From: Pseudomonas gingeri
GTDB taxonomy: Bacteria; Pseudomonadota; Gammaproteobacteria; Pseudomonadales; Pseudomonadaceae
Length of the DNA: 64,000 nucleotides
NCBI RefSeq assembly: GCF_013386165.1
Contig: NZ_JACAOS010000003.1
Coordinates: 848,343-912,342 of the forward strand
Direction of reading: 5' to 3'
The position numbers were made by a program, and so were the translations under genes. The stretch's first letter is position 1. Every line of letters starts with the position of its first letter. The notes under the pieces are model-generated. The model saw nothing but the letters and a program-made list of their open reading frames with translations. It did not search any database and had not been told where the DNA came from. Below, piece after piece: positions 43,638-52,853 of this stretch.

Positions 43638-44642
43638 TCAAAACCTCTTGGCCCTGCCGTTCATCTCGAACACCTGCTCACGGCCAACGCCTTCCTGAGG
43701 CAGGAAAAGCCCTTCCTTCCAGAGCGCCAGGATCTCCTGAGCTTGTTCAGGGAGCCAGTCTTTTACCTGATCAGTTGCAGCGCCAACAACCGCGTCTAAG
43801 GGCCTCGCCCGGCCCAAATCCTGAAGCAGCCTGTAGAGCCAGGTAGCAGGCCTTAGCTGGATGCTGTGATCGCGGTTGTACCGAAGCGGGATGCTGATGC
43901 CCGTCGGATCGAGATCGCCGAAATATTCGGCACCAGCACCCTCGACTTCAAGCAGAACCTCATCCAGCGCGGTTCCCGTTGACGTGAACGCATTCCCGCT
44001 GCCGTACACGACCGCTGCATAACGGCCCGTTTCGACGTTCCAGGCGCCAAGGCTGGCAAAGGTGTGGTGATTTTCGATCACCAGCACAGGGCGACCAGGA
44101 AGGCCTGGGGATGGCCGGTACGCAAGCGGCATATCGACCCTCTCAGCACCTATGACAGCGAGAGGCAGACGCCCGCTGAAAAGCGATGAGCCCTTAACCC
44201 GGAGGTCGAGGAATTTCTCGTTGCCGAAGATATCCAGGGAGCGCTCCCGCATCGGAACCATCTGAAAGCGTCCATCGCGCTGGATCAGCCACTCATTAAT
44301 CACCTTGGCGGTCGCCTTCTCCGACCCGGTCAGGTTCATCCAAAACCCGAGTTCAGGGCGCCAGGGGATCGCTGCCCAGTCCATTTTGATGGCCGTGATT
44401 GTTTCGATATTCATCGTCACGAACCTAGGCATCGCCGGGGAGCCAAAGCTCTCGAAGCTGCGGGGTGCAGGAAGCTTCAGGAGTCCACGGTGCGCGGCTA
44501 CGTGCAGAGCCTTAAGGATCAGGCTGTCGCGGTTAGGGTGTTCCTGTTGCTCAGGATGCAGCTCCAGCCAAAGGGTGCGCAGGTAGAGGAGTTCTACACG
44601 CTTATTGCGACGCTTCTTAAGCACCTCAAAAAAGGATTCCAC
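43638..44642 (-). CDS. jetD: Wadjet JetD-like nuclease subunit (TOPRIM)
   Basis: 334 residues from a GTG at 44642, two bases after the jetC stop. The C-terminal half is a TOPRIM domain: VLVIENHHTF with Glu190, VVYGSGNAF, and YFGDLDPTGISIP with Asp243 and Asp245, the metal-binding set of DUF2220-type JetD proteins. The N-terminal half is a helical arm-like region. In Wadjet, JetD cuts circular DNA after loop extrusion by the JetABC motor. The last gene of the operon; its stop is 350 bases from dif. Confidence 0.85.
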   Translation of the reverse strand: MESFFEVLKKRRNKRVELLYLRTLWLELHPEQQEHPNRDSLILKALHVAAHRGLLKLPAPRSFESFGSPAMPRFVTMNIETITAIKMDWAAIPWRPELGFWMNLTGSEKATAKVINEWLIQRDGRFQMVPMRERSLDIFGNEKFLDLRVKGSSLFSGRLPLAVIGAERVDMPLAYRPSPGLPGRPVLVIENHHTFASLGAWNVETGRYAAVVYGSGNAFTSTGTALDEVLLEVEGAGAEYFGDLDPTGISIPLRYNRDHSIQLRPATWLYRLLQDLGRARPLDAVVGAATDQVKDWLPEQAQEILALWKEGLFLPQEGVGREQVFEMNGRAKRF

Positions 44643-44644
44643 GG

Positions 44645-47600
44645 TTAAACACTCCAGGCAGGTTGTTGGATTTCCGTGTTGACGGTCGACTTGACCATCT
44701 GGAGCTGCGTCCGCTTGGTGACCGAGTTAACCCCTCCCTTACGCAGGCGGATGACCTTCTGGAAGCCGGCCAGTGTGTTCACCTCTTTAGTCGCCGTGAA
44801 GAAGATCAGTTGCACGCCGACGGCTTTAGCCAGCATCAACTGAACATCGATCAGGGCTCTGGTCTGCACCTTGGCAAACGGGTTATCGAGGATCAGCGGG
44901 CAACCACCATCCACCCCGGAAGAGACCCTTGAGTCAGCGCGGAGCTTCGAGATCAGCAGGTACAGGAAAATGGCGATCACCACGCTTTGGCCGCCCGACA
45001 TTTTCAATGAGTTGGCGAACTGGTACTGGTGGCTAACGTTCTGCTCCATCTGCAAGATCTGCAGCCCGAACGCTCGTTGCGGCGCGAAGAGCACAAGCCC
45101 ATCAGACACCAGGTTCGAGCCATTCTCTGGAATGTGGTTATCCTCGATCAGCTTGTTGAGGTAACCGGCGATAATCACCTTGCCAGACTCCTTAACGATG
45201 CCCGTGATTTGCTCCTTCATCCGGATGATGGGCTTGCCGCCGATATACGGAGCATCGATAGGCACCGCAACCTTCGCCGCCCGATTAAGCACCATGGCAC
45301 CCTGCTCGATCAGTTGCTGTAACTCGCCTACGCACCGGTCAAAATCAGGCACCATTTCACTCAATTGAGACTCAGTGACCTTAATGCGTTCGTCCACGAG
45401 CTCCTGCAGATCGTCATAGTCGTTGCAGGCCTGGTCGAAGTTGAATTCATAGAGCTTCACCGACAGCTCGGGAGCCAGGGCCCTGAATTCCTGTAATGAT
45501 GCGATACGCTGATACGTCCGGTACCCGGTATTAGCATCCGACCTTTTTGTTTCTACGACGGCACTGATCTCCCGATTGTGCCTCAGGAGTTCACCAACCT
45601 GGTCTTTGCCGCTGTCGATCAGTTCAATGTACTCGCCGGCCATGTTGTCGACCGCCATGGCATCGCGGAGCATCTTGAGGTTGTTGTTCAAATCCTTGAG
45701 CAAAAGCTCTCGACCTACCTTATCTCCCCTGGCTTTTTCATAGTCGACGCTATCCGTATCGACAGTGCGCTGCAGGGTCGAAATATCTTCGGCAAGCGCC
45801 TCGATACGCTGATGCACATCATCGTCAGACAGCTGCAGCATGGCCTCGGAAATCGGCGACGGGTTGTGCCGCTGAATGAACTGAGCACTGTTGTTGTCAG
45901 CCACCGCAAATTTACGGTTCAGCTCACGACTGACTTCCTCAAGCCGATCATTCTCGATCTCCTGGCTTTTCCGCTCCGGCACAAGCTCAAGGCCGAGCAA
46001 TGGCTCAACCTCTGACTTGTCCACGCCGGCATGGTCTTGATCGAACGCCTTACGCGCCTCACTTACCTCGCAGCGATAATTTTCAACACTCTTCAGGCGG
46101 ACTCCGATTTGGTCTTTTTCCGCATACTCGTAAACCGATTTGTCGCTCTCGTAGGTGCTGATCAGCACATCCAGGCTAAAGCCAGGCTCGAGCGCGCAAC
46201 CTGGCGCACCCTGCGTATAGAACTGAACAGCAGACTTCTGCGCTTCCAGCGTCTTTAACCGCTCACTGAGGCGGTGAAAATTCTCCTGGGAGTCATTGAT
46301 GATTTCGCCATTGCCCTCGACCAGATCATCCAGAACCTGCTTGCGGGCTAACAATTCCGCGAGCGCGCCCTGCACAACAACTAGTCGTGCAACCTTCCCT
46401 GCAAGGTGCTGCTCCCAATCGTTACGGTAGTCGGTCAGCCGGGTGATCAACAGATTGATCTTGGTGATGTCAACCGGGATTGTCCTCAGCTTCAGGTTAA
46501 GCTGGTTAGCGAGCTCCATTTCCTTGGCAGCGTCTTCCACGCATTCCTTTTCACTCGCCCTGAGGGCTTCGACTTGGTCGTTGAGGAGATTCTTCTCGCG
46601 ACGCATCTCAGCCATACGGGCTTGGCCGTAGAGCTCCAGATAGCGGTCAAGCTTTCGGCTGGCCGTGCGGGCGTCCGAAAGGTTGCGCTTATAATCCCCT
46701 TGCTCTTCTTCTACCCGGTCGATATTGCGTTCGAAATTCTCCAGAACACTTTTCGCGGCCTCATGGTTGTAGGCGGCATCATCAGGGGAGCCGATGACCA
46801 GAAGATCCTCGGTAGACGCTGTTTGATCCAGCGTCGCGACGGCCACAGCGACAGGAGCGGCAAGGCTTAGATTCGCCTTCGATAGCAGGTTGCGGGTCTT
46901 ATCCCACTCACCCTGTGCGACACAGACACCGAGAAAACGAGCTGGGTCAGACATCACCAGATCGCGAGACTTCTGGGCATCGGGGACGAGCTCGGCCAGG
47001 TAGGTGTTGGCCGCTCGGGCTGACTGCACCCGATTCTCCGTCAGAAACCGTACAACAGCCTCGACATCATGGCTATAACCACCCAACCCGGTTTCCGATA
47101 TCGACTTTTTGGCCTCTTCAAGATTAGCCAGGAGGATGTCACACCGACGGATTTCATTCGTCAGTGACTGCTCGTAATCGTTAAGCAGCCTCGGCAGCGT
47201 TTCAGCATCAGGGTCGGCAAGCTCCAACTCCTGCAAACGGGCCAGGACGCTGGACTGCTCGAGATCCTCTTTAAGACACTCGGCAGAATCCAATCGGCCG
47301 TTGACAGCCTGCTTCTCCAACTCCGTAGCCTGAGCTTTCAGGCCAAGGTCTTTTGCTTGTTCATATAAACCCTTAGCCTTGGCCTCATGCTGGGCCTTCT
47401 CAGCCTCAAGACGCTCCTGGTTAGCATGCAGGGCTTCTACCTGAGCTTCGTGCCTGGTGATGGCCGATTCAGCATCTGGATCATAAGGATCGATGACCCC
47501 TTCATTGCGAAGCCGCTCCTGCTGTGCCGCTTCACCCTTAATAAAGGCGGCAAGGTCGATTTCCTCCCGCGTCAGAGCTTTTTGCTCGAAATCATTCGCG

Positions 47601-48979
47601 ACGATCTCTTGCTTGGCTTTCGCGGTGGAGGCTTCGGCAGCCTTGCGTTTGTCTACAAAGCCATCTTTTTCAGTCGTGGCAAGCTCCAAGTAATGGTCGT
47701 AGCCGGCGCGCAGAAGTGCTCCCTGCTCATCAACCTTTTCCCTGATCGGCTTAAGACCTTCCTGCTCCTCTTTTAAGGATTCCTCTTCGATACGCAGCTT
47801 TTGCTGAGCCTCGAGCACCTTCTTGTGCGCGATGGCCGCATGAACAAGGCGCAAGTGTTTACGACCATGCTCGAGGTCAGTGGCAGAAGTCTCATACGCC
47901 GATTTGGCGCGTTCGCTGATGCGGGACAGCTCAAGGGCGTTATAGGTCAGGGACTGCGCCTGGGAGCTTTTGATCATCCCCTCATTTGCAGTGATCGTAT
48001 CCTTTAGTGATTCGACGAACAGCTTGAGCTCGCCCACCGATTTAGAGACCTCACCGGCTGCGGTTTCGATGGCAAACGCAAGGCCCGAAGCACGGCTAAG
48101 CAGACCTTTTTGCTCAGCCTTCATGGCCAGATAGGATTTCGAGGCATGACCGAATGGCACCATCTGAGCCGACAGCCGATTAAGCAGCGCCAGGGTTTGA
48201 TCCATTTGCGGCTTATTCTTCATCTTGTCCGCCACGTTGGCGACCATCTGCCTGACGTCAGCAACACGGTCCGAAGGCAGGGTGAGAACCATGAGCTTAT
48301 TGACCAGATCGGCCTCATCTTTGAAGGCCAGGAAGCCCTCATCGACACCACCCTCCTGAGAGTTGAATTTGACCTGCATCTTAAGCAGCTCAATGTCGAT
48401 CTTGCGGACTTCGCTTAGGTGCTTGACCCAGTCGTTATTTTGCCTCGTGTGAAAAAAATCGCCCTTGGATCTGCGCGCCGCCTGGTGAAGCCAACCGGTG
48501 AACTCCGCGAACGTTTTAATACCAGCGGTCAAGCCCAGACCGGGCGCAGGAATATCCTCGAAGGCGAGACCGGCCAGTGATTCGAAGGCGAAAAATACCC
48601 GCGGCAGATTGGCTTCGCGGTCGAGACCTTCTTGAACCGCGACAGCCTGCCCCAAGATCACTTTTATGTTAGGCGCGCCTGGGCGGCGCGAAGGCATCGA
48701 CCACTCCACGAGGATGAACGACAGCTCGCCACCCTGATCGAAGTAGTCCTGCATCTTGTGGTTCGACTGCTGGATATGCTGAATAAACCTCGACTTGTGC
48801 GGGTCGAAAAGGCTGAACACATAGGACAACAGGGAGGTTTTACCACCCATGTTTTCCAGATTGATGATCGCGTTGACTGCCTCGCGCGTCACCGGATCGG
48901 TCAGATCAAAGTCATGTGAGTCATACCAGGCAGTGTTGGTACCGAAACTGCTGACGAAGAAGCGGCTGATGCATTTCAT
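44645..48979 (-). CDS. jetC: Wadjet JetC-like SMC ATPase (MukB/MksB-like)
   Basis: 1444 residues, AAGGAAGG before the ATG. An N-terminal half of an ABC head with Walker A LENMGGKTS (Lys47) is followed by very long coiled coils (about 330-720 and 780-1150) around a hinge-like middle. The C-terminal half has signature LKMSGGQSVVIA (about 1328) and Walker B PLILDNPFAK (about 1365). The Walker A lacks the usual GxNGxGKS spelling, and the residue after the Walker B Asp is Asn where SMC proteins have the catalytic Glu. It is longer than typical type I JetC and close to MukB in size. It should form the loop-extruding motor. Confidence 0.85.
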   Translation of the reverse strand: MKCISRFFVSSFGTNTAWYDSHDFDLTDPVTREAVNAIINLENMGGKTSLLSYVFSLFDPHKSRFIQHIQQSNHKMQDYFDQGGELSFILVEWSMPSRRPGAPNIKVILGQAVAVQEGLDREANLPRVFFAFESLAGLAFEDIPAPGLGLTAGIKTFAEFTGWLHQAARRSKGDFFHTRQNNDWVKHLSEVRKIDIELLKMQVKFNSQEGGVDEGFLAFKDEADLVNKLMVLTLPSDRVADVRQMVANVADKMKNKPQMDQTLALLNRLSAQMVPFGHASKSYLAMKAEQKGLLSRASGLAFAIETAAGEVSKSVGELKLFVESLKDTITANEGMIKSSQAQSLTYNALELSRISERAKSAYETSATDLEHGRKHLRLVHAAIAHKKVLEAQQKLRIEEESLKEEQEGLKPIREKVDEQGALLRAGYDHYLELATTEKDGFVDKRKAAEASTAKAKQEIVANDFEQKALTREEIDLAAFIKGEAAQQERLRNEGVIDPYDPDAESAITRHEAQVEALHANQERLEAEKAQHEAKAKGLYEQAKDLGLKAQATELEKQAVNGRLDSAECLKEDLEQSSVLARLQELELADPDAETLPRLLNDYEQSLTNEIRRCDILLANLEEAKKSISETGLGGYSHDVEAVVRFLTENRVQSARAANTYLAELVPDAQKSRDLVMSDPARFLGVCVAQGEWDKTRNLLSKANLSLAAPVAVAVATLDQTASTEDLLVIGSPDDAAYNHEAAKSVLENFERNIDRVEEEQGDYKRNLSDARTASRKLDRYLELYGQARMAEMRREKNLLNDQVEALRASEKECVEDAAKEMELANQLNLKLRTIPVDITKINLLITRLTDYRNDWEQHLAGKVARLVVVQGALAELLARKQVLDDLVEGNGEIINDSQENFHRLSERLKTLEAQKSAVQFYTQGAPGCALEPGFSLDVLISTYESDKSVYEYAEKDQIGVRLKSVENYRCEVSEARKAFDQDHAGVDKSEVEPLLGLELVPERKSQEIENDRLEEVSRELNRKFAVADNNSAQFIQRHNPSPISEAMLQLSDDDVHQRIEALAEDISTLQRTVDTDSVDYEKARGDKVGRELLLKDLNNNLKMLRDAMAVDNMAGEYIELIDSGKDQVGELLRHNREISAVVETKRSDANTGYRTYQRIASLQEFRALAPELSVKLYEFNFDQACNDYDDLQELVDERIKVTESQLSEMVPDFDRCVGELQQLIEQGAMVLNRAAKVAVPIDAPYIGGKPIIRMKEQITGIVKESGKVIIAGYLNKLIEDNHIPENGSNLVSDGLVLFAPQRAFGLQILQMEQNVSHQYQFANSLKMSGGQSVVIAIFLYLLISKLRADSRVSSGVDGGCPLILDNPFAKVQTRALIDVQLMLAKAVGVQLIFFTATKEVNTLAGFQKVIRLRKGGVNSVTKRTQLQMVKSTVNTEIQQPAWSV

Positions 48980-48991
48980 GGAAAGCCTTCC

Positions 48992-49702
48992 TTATGCGTT
49001 GACCTGGCCGCGGATGTAATCAAAAAGACGCGGCAGCGTGCGCTCGCGCAGATTGATCCTTAACCGGTGAGTTGGGGTGAAATCCCGCGAATCATCATCG
49101 TCATCACCGCGTGTGGCGGTGACCAAACCGCTTTCCTTCATTTGCCGCAAGACCATCCTGATGAGCCCATCGACTGAGCTAATCGAATTAGGTCGCTCAG
49201 GTTGCATAGGGGCTATCTGGAGGATGTAACCCCAGCCTGGCCGCATCTCTTCAATGACCAGATTGTCATCACCATCCTGCTCCTTCATGCGCTCGGCAAG
49301 CACCAGCAGCGAATCGCGAAACTTGGGTACCCTCGCCGGAATTGGGAATCGCGACTCGTCGTCGAGCAACTCCTGGGTGGGATAGAAAACCGCCGAGATG
49401 GCCAACATGCATAGGGCCGTTGCAACCTTCTGCTCCTCAGACATCGGTTGTTTACGCAGATCGCTCATGCGCAGGGAGAAGCGACTCTCTTTGCCAGTAG
49501 GGGCCACAATCAGCCCGCGCTCTGAAACATCCAGAACCTGCAGTTGCATGCCCTCCGCCACCTCGGCGAGTACCTGCTTTAAAACAGGGTTGCTTCGGTA
49601 ACGCGCCAGCAACTCGCGATACTCGGCATCATTGGCCGGAGAAAGATTGATCTGCAGGGCCTTGTACAGCAGGCGTGAAGCATCACTGGCGTGGTTATCC
49701 AT
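48992..49702 (-). CDS. jetB: Wadjet JetB-like (MukE/KITE-type) subunit
   Basis: 236 residues from the ATG at 49702, which overlaps the jetA stop by 8 bases; the frame upstream lies inside jetA. Predicted tandem winged-helix protein (QVLDVSERGLIVAPTGKESRFSL, then VDGLIRMVLRQMKESGLVTATRGDDDDD) as expected for the MukE-like partner of the kleisin. The C-terminal RINLRERTLPRLFDYIRGQ completes the second winged helix. The next gene starts 12 bases after its stop. The role is assigned mainly from operon position. Confidence 0.72.
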   Translation of the reverse strand: MDNHASDASRLLYKALQINLSPANDAEYRELLARYRSNPVLKQVLAEVAEGMQLQVLDVSERGLIVAPTGKESRFSLRMSDLRKQPMSEEQKVATALCMLAISAVFYPTQELLDDESRFPIPARVPKFRDSLLVLAERMKEQDGDDNLVIEEMRPGWGYILQIAPMQPERPNSISSVDGLIRMVLRQMKESGLVTATRGDDDDDSRDFTPTHRLRINLRERTLPRLFDYIRGQVNA

Positions 49703-51167
49703 CAGAAGGTTCCTGGGATGCTGATTTAAGATCGAACCGAAGGTTGTCCCCGGACACGACAAAGGTTTCGAAGGTGCCATCGGCAACAGCGTGTCGAGCT
49801 GGGAATGCGGACTCGCTGTCCGGGTAGCTGAGGTACATCAGGATCCCAATGCACTGCAGGCGTTTGTGGTCAAAACCTTCTGCCTCCCCGGCGGCAATGA
49901 GCTCATCGAGCTTCCAGGGGCGGTTGGCCATGAGCTTCAGCTTGATCCAGGCGAGTACCTCCCCCACCAACTGCTCTGGGAACGGATCCGGCCAATCCTC
50001 GAACTCCTCGATATGCCCGTCCTTTTCGGGAGGCGCAGGCTCATTGGTGCTCCGGCGCTCCAGCAGCAGCGCCAGGAGATCAGATAGATCCGGAACCTTG
50101 GGAAAGACCGCAGGGAACACACTGAGGTAGATTTCCTCTGCGACCTGGGCGAAGTGCTTAATCGGAGCCTTAAGCACGGTCGGGAGGATGGTGGCATCCA
50201 GATCCGGAAGCCCTGAGTGCTTCTTCGGCCGGAAAGCTGAAATCTGTGCATCCAAAAAGTTCTTTTCGGTGCTTGTGATGTCTCTCTGCAGGCGCGCCCG
50301 CACGGCGCTGGACGCGCTGATGATTTCTTTAAGCTCAATCAGCTCATCTTTAGAGGCCTGGGTCTCAACGACATCCAGCTGCGATTCAACGGCCATCTTC
50401 AGCTTTAGGTCTTCACCCTGTCGCTCGCTCACGTGAGAGCGGGCCGAATTGAGGCGCGGTGCCAGGTCACGCTCCCATTTAACGCTGCCCGGCGAGCGGC
50501 GCATCTGCAGGAGGAATTCATTGATCTGCTGGGCGTACTCGATGGACAAGACCCGCGCGTTCCGGGCGACTTCCTTGGCCTGCTGGATACGCCCGCGCTC
50601 AATCAGGATCTGGAGCATCCGCTCCATCAGAATTTGCTGGTCTTCGACGTCGATGTCGAGCATGCCGATGAGCAGCAGGTAGCCTTCTTTACTCGGCCGG
50701 TACCGGTAGACGCTCTCCATGTCTGGCTCAAGGATCACGAGCCGAAAGCGGAAGGTCAGCATGGTCATGCTCGGGGCATGGAAATAGCCTGAAGCGAACT
50801 CCTCATGGTTGTTGTGAATGGCCTCAAGCACTACATCGGCTGCTTGTCGGCAGGTCGCATCGCTGTTTTCTGGACGGATCCGGCTAATGGTCGCTGTCAG
50901 GGAATCCCGCACATCATCCATGGTGCAGCCGGCGGCCATGGCCGAACCTTCCATGATAAAGTTCAGCGCCCACAGAAACAGGTACTGGGTGTCCAACCCA
51001 TCGAATAGCGGCGTTTCACCCTCGGAGACGAACCGATTTCGGGAGAAATACAGCTGACTCACGGGCTGGGTCAGCAGCATCTTGCGTTGCTGAGAGCTCA
51101 GGTCGGTCAGCTCGCTGATGACTCCTTTGGAGGGAGCCTCGAGCGCTTTTTGCGCTAAATCGCTCAT
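49695..51167 (-). CDS. jetA: Wadjet JetA-like (MukF/kleisin-type) subunit
   Basis: 490 residues from the ATG at 51167; a TTG at 51191 is possible. Mostly helical, with an N-terminal winged-helix-like domain (SQLYFSRNRFVSEGETPLFDGL), a long middle helix pair and a C-terminal winged helix (LVGEVLAWIKLKLMANRPWKLDELI), as in MukF/JetA kleisins that bridge the SMC heads. First gene of a compact four-gene operon with overlapping or near-touching frames. The promoter is shared with the divergent WYL regulator. Confidence 0.75.
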   Translation of the reverse strand: MSDLAQKALEAPSKGVISELTDLSSQQRKMLLTQPVSQLYFSRNRFVSEGETPLFDGLDTQYLFLWALNFIMEGSAMAAGCTMDDVRDSLTATISRIRPENSDATCRQAADVVLEAIHNNHEEFASGYFHAPSMTMLTFRFRLVILEPDMESVYRYRPSKEGYLLLIGMLDIDVEDQQILMERMLQILIERGRIQQAKEVARNARVLSIEYAQQINEFLLQMRRSPGSVKWERDLAPRLNSARSHVSERQGEDLKLKMAVESQLDVVETQASKDELIELKEIISASSAVRARLQRDITSTEKNFLDAQISAFRPKKHSGLPDLDATILPTVLKAPIKHFAQVAEEIYLSVFPAVFPKVPDLSDLLALLLERRSTNEPAPPEKDGHIEEFEDWPDPFPEQLVGEVLAWIKLKLMANRPWKLDELIAAGEAEGFDHKRLQCIGILMYLSYPDSESAFPARHAVADGTFETFVVSGDNLRFDLKSASQEPSDG

Positions 51168-51204
51168 AGGGCTGGCTAGTGTCCGTGCCAAGTTTTAAAT
51201 TTGG

Positions 51205-51219
51205 TCATCATTTTGATGA
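51205..51219. promoter_or_regulatory. Inverted repeat between jetA and the WYL regulator
   Basis: TCATCA-TTT-TGATGA is a perfect dyad 38 bases from the jetA start and 33 from the regulator start. A further TGATGAT copy lies at 51237-51243, 23 bases on. BrxR/CapW-type WYL repressors bind such repeats in their own promoters, so this is the likely operator for both genes. Confidence 0.6.
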
Positions 51220-51251
51220 TAATGCTCGCAGTCTATTGATGATCGTGTAGT

Positions 51252-52163
51252 ATGGCAACTGTCGTCACTACCGAATTTTCAGCGCGCATGATTCACGACC
51301 TAAGCCAGCCGCAAAGAGACCGCCTAGCCTTCATCGACCTTCGCTTGCGGCTGCTAGGCGAGCTTCGGCGCCAGCACCTGATTGATCGGTTTGAGATCCA
51401 GGCTGCCGCCGCGACGCGAGATATCGCCCTGTACAAGGAGCTGGCCGGGGACAACATCGACTACGACACGAGCAGCAAAACCTACGTCGCGAGCGAAGCC
51501 TTCAAGGCCCTTTTCGACACACCCACGGCGTTGGCCATTAGCTGGCTGATGACGGGATTGGGGGATGGGGAGCCGCGCCAGCAGGCCCCCGGCATACCGA
51601 TTGATTTCCCCGACCAGCTGTCGTGGCCAAAGATCGACATTCTCAGCGTGGTCACGCAAGCGATTAACAAGCCCTGCCCGGTCTTGATCAGCTATGAATC
51701 GCTCAATGGCTCGAGCACGCGGGTCATCTCACCCTTTGCCCTGATCGACAACGGTCTGCGCTGGCACGTACGGGGGAACGATAGAAAGACTGGTCAGTTC
51801 AGGGACTTTGTGCTGACACGCATCAGCAAGGCCGAGCTTTTACCGGATGCACCTGTCTTGGATCACGAACGCGGCGACCAAGACATCGAGTGGGTGCATA
51901 TCGTAGAGATCATCCTGGTACCTCACCCCGATCAGCCCAGGCCGGAGGTCACTGTCTTGGACTACGGCATGGTCAACGGCTATCTGAAAGTGAATCTCAG
52001 GGCGGCAACCGTCGGCTATACCCTCCGAAAGTGGAGCGTCGACTGTTCGCCCGACCACAGCCTGAGAGGCCACGAGCACCGTCTGTGGATGAAGAATTGG
52101 CGGGTGTTGTATGGCGTAAGGAACGCCGTGCTGGCCCCAGGCTTTAAAGAACCTGAAGACTGA
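51252..52163 (+). CDS. BrxR/CapW-like WYL-domain transcriptional regulator of the Wadjet locus
   Basis: 303 residues from the ATG at 51252; ATG 51288 is an alternative that matches the family start better. The N-terminal winged helix reads RDRLAFIDLRLRLLGELRRQHLIDRFEIQAAAATRDIALYKELAGDNIDYDTSSKTY, the BrxR/CapW pattern. The WYL domain has VLISYESLNGSSTRVISPFALIDNGLRWHVRG and FRDFVLTRI; a WCX-like C-terminal part follows. In BREX and CBASS loci such proteins repress defence genes until a ligand binds the WYL domain. Divergent from jetA, it is the probable repressor of this Wadjet operon. Confidence 0.82.
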   Translation: MATVVTTEFSARMIHDLSQPQRDRLAFIDLRLRLLGELRRQHLIDRFEIQAAAATRDIALYKELAGDNIDYDTSSKTYVASEAFKALFDTPTALAISWLMTGLGDGEPRQQAPGIPIDFPDQLSWPKIDILSVVTQAINKPCPVLISYESLNGSSTRVISPFALIDNGLRWHVRGNDRKTGQFRDFVLTRISKAELLPDAPVLDHERGDQDIEWVHIVEIILVPHPDQPRPEVTVLDYGMVNGYLKVNLRAATVGYTLRKWSVDCSPDHSLRGHEHRLWMKNWRVLYGVRNAVLAPGFKEPED

Positions 52164-52173
52164 TCAGCAGCGA

Positions 52174-52350
52174 TTAGGATGCTTTGAACAGGCTGGGGAT
52201 GTCGCAGTCGGCGAACACGCTCTTCATGCGCGCAATCAGGCCCGTGTAGCGCTTGTCGCTAACGGTGGTTTCCACAGCTCCCTTAAGGGCGCTCGGGCTC
52301 CCGATCATTAGCAACAAACGCTTAGCCCGCGTGGTGCCCGTGTAGAAGAG
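52174..52350 (-). pseudogene. C-terminal remnant of a RecD/UvrD-type DNA helicase
   Basis: About 58 codons reading LFYTGTTRAKRLLLMIGSPS then ALKGAVETTVSDKRYTGL, which is the motif VI region and tail of superfamily 1 helicases (usual form: LYTAxTRAKxxLxLxGSPxAL). The frame upstream of 52350 is not helicase-like, so the 5' part is lost. It abuts the regulator gene and looks like debris of an earlier element. Confidence 0.65.
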
Positions 52351-52811
52351 GTCCTGTACAGGAGCAAAAGGACTGAACAGGCCCTGCTTCCATAGAGACC
52401 TCCGAACCTCACACTTGAGGCTATTGGGAGGTGCCATGAGCAACCAGCTCCGGGACAAGCCAGACTGCTCAATTCTGAGCCTGCCAGGTTTTTCCCGATT
52501 TCCAACCAGATCCCCAAACATGTTTTTTTGAAAACCAGCATCCATCACCCTTTGGACTGCGACCGTCAGTGGTCGGGGCGGCGAGGCTAAGACGGGCGGG
52601 AGAACTAGGTCTATGAACATCAATCGATGAACAGCCGCATTCATTACGAGAGCATTGACCCAGTGACCTCAGGTCCGTGAGCTGCTTATGAACATATAAC
52701 ATCGCCCACTTGTTAAATCATATATTAGGCTTAGGCAGCGCCACCTGCCTGTCGTTACTCTGCATCAACCATTTGCATAACTATTGCTGCAAGCACCTCA
52801 AGTCTCCACCA
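52351..52811. other. Degenerate region between the helicase remnant and the RND pump
   Basis: About 460 bases with no supported gene. Base composition drops around 52680-52800 (AT-rich). No repeats or insertion-sequence ends were seen. It is probably the edge of the defence segment. Confidence 0.4.
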
Positions 52812-52843
52812 TCACTTGGCCCTACCATTGGCGGGCCAAGTGA
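52812..52843 (-). terminator. Hairpin after the second RND pump gene
   Basis: 10-base arms TCACTTGGCC (52812-52821) and GGCCAAGTGA (52834-52843), 10 bases past the pump stop on the - strand. No T-run follows, so intrinsic termination is uncertain. Confidence 0.45.
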
Positions 52844-52853
52844 CTTCGGTTCG

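Noticed and set aside
43260..52350. XerCD-integrated mobile element (IMEX) bounded by two dif sites
   Set aside because: No second intact dif-like site was found on the far side of the Wadjet region or elsewhere in the window. Whole-genome search would be decisive.
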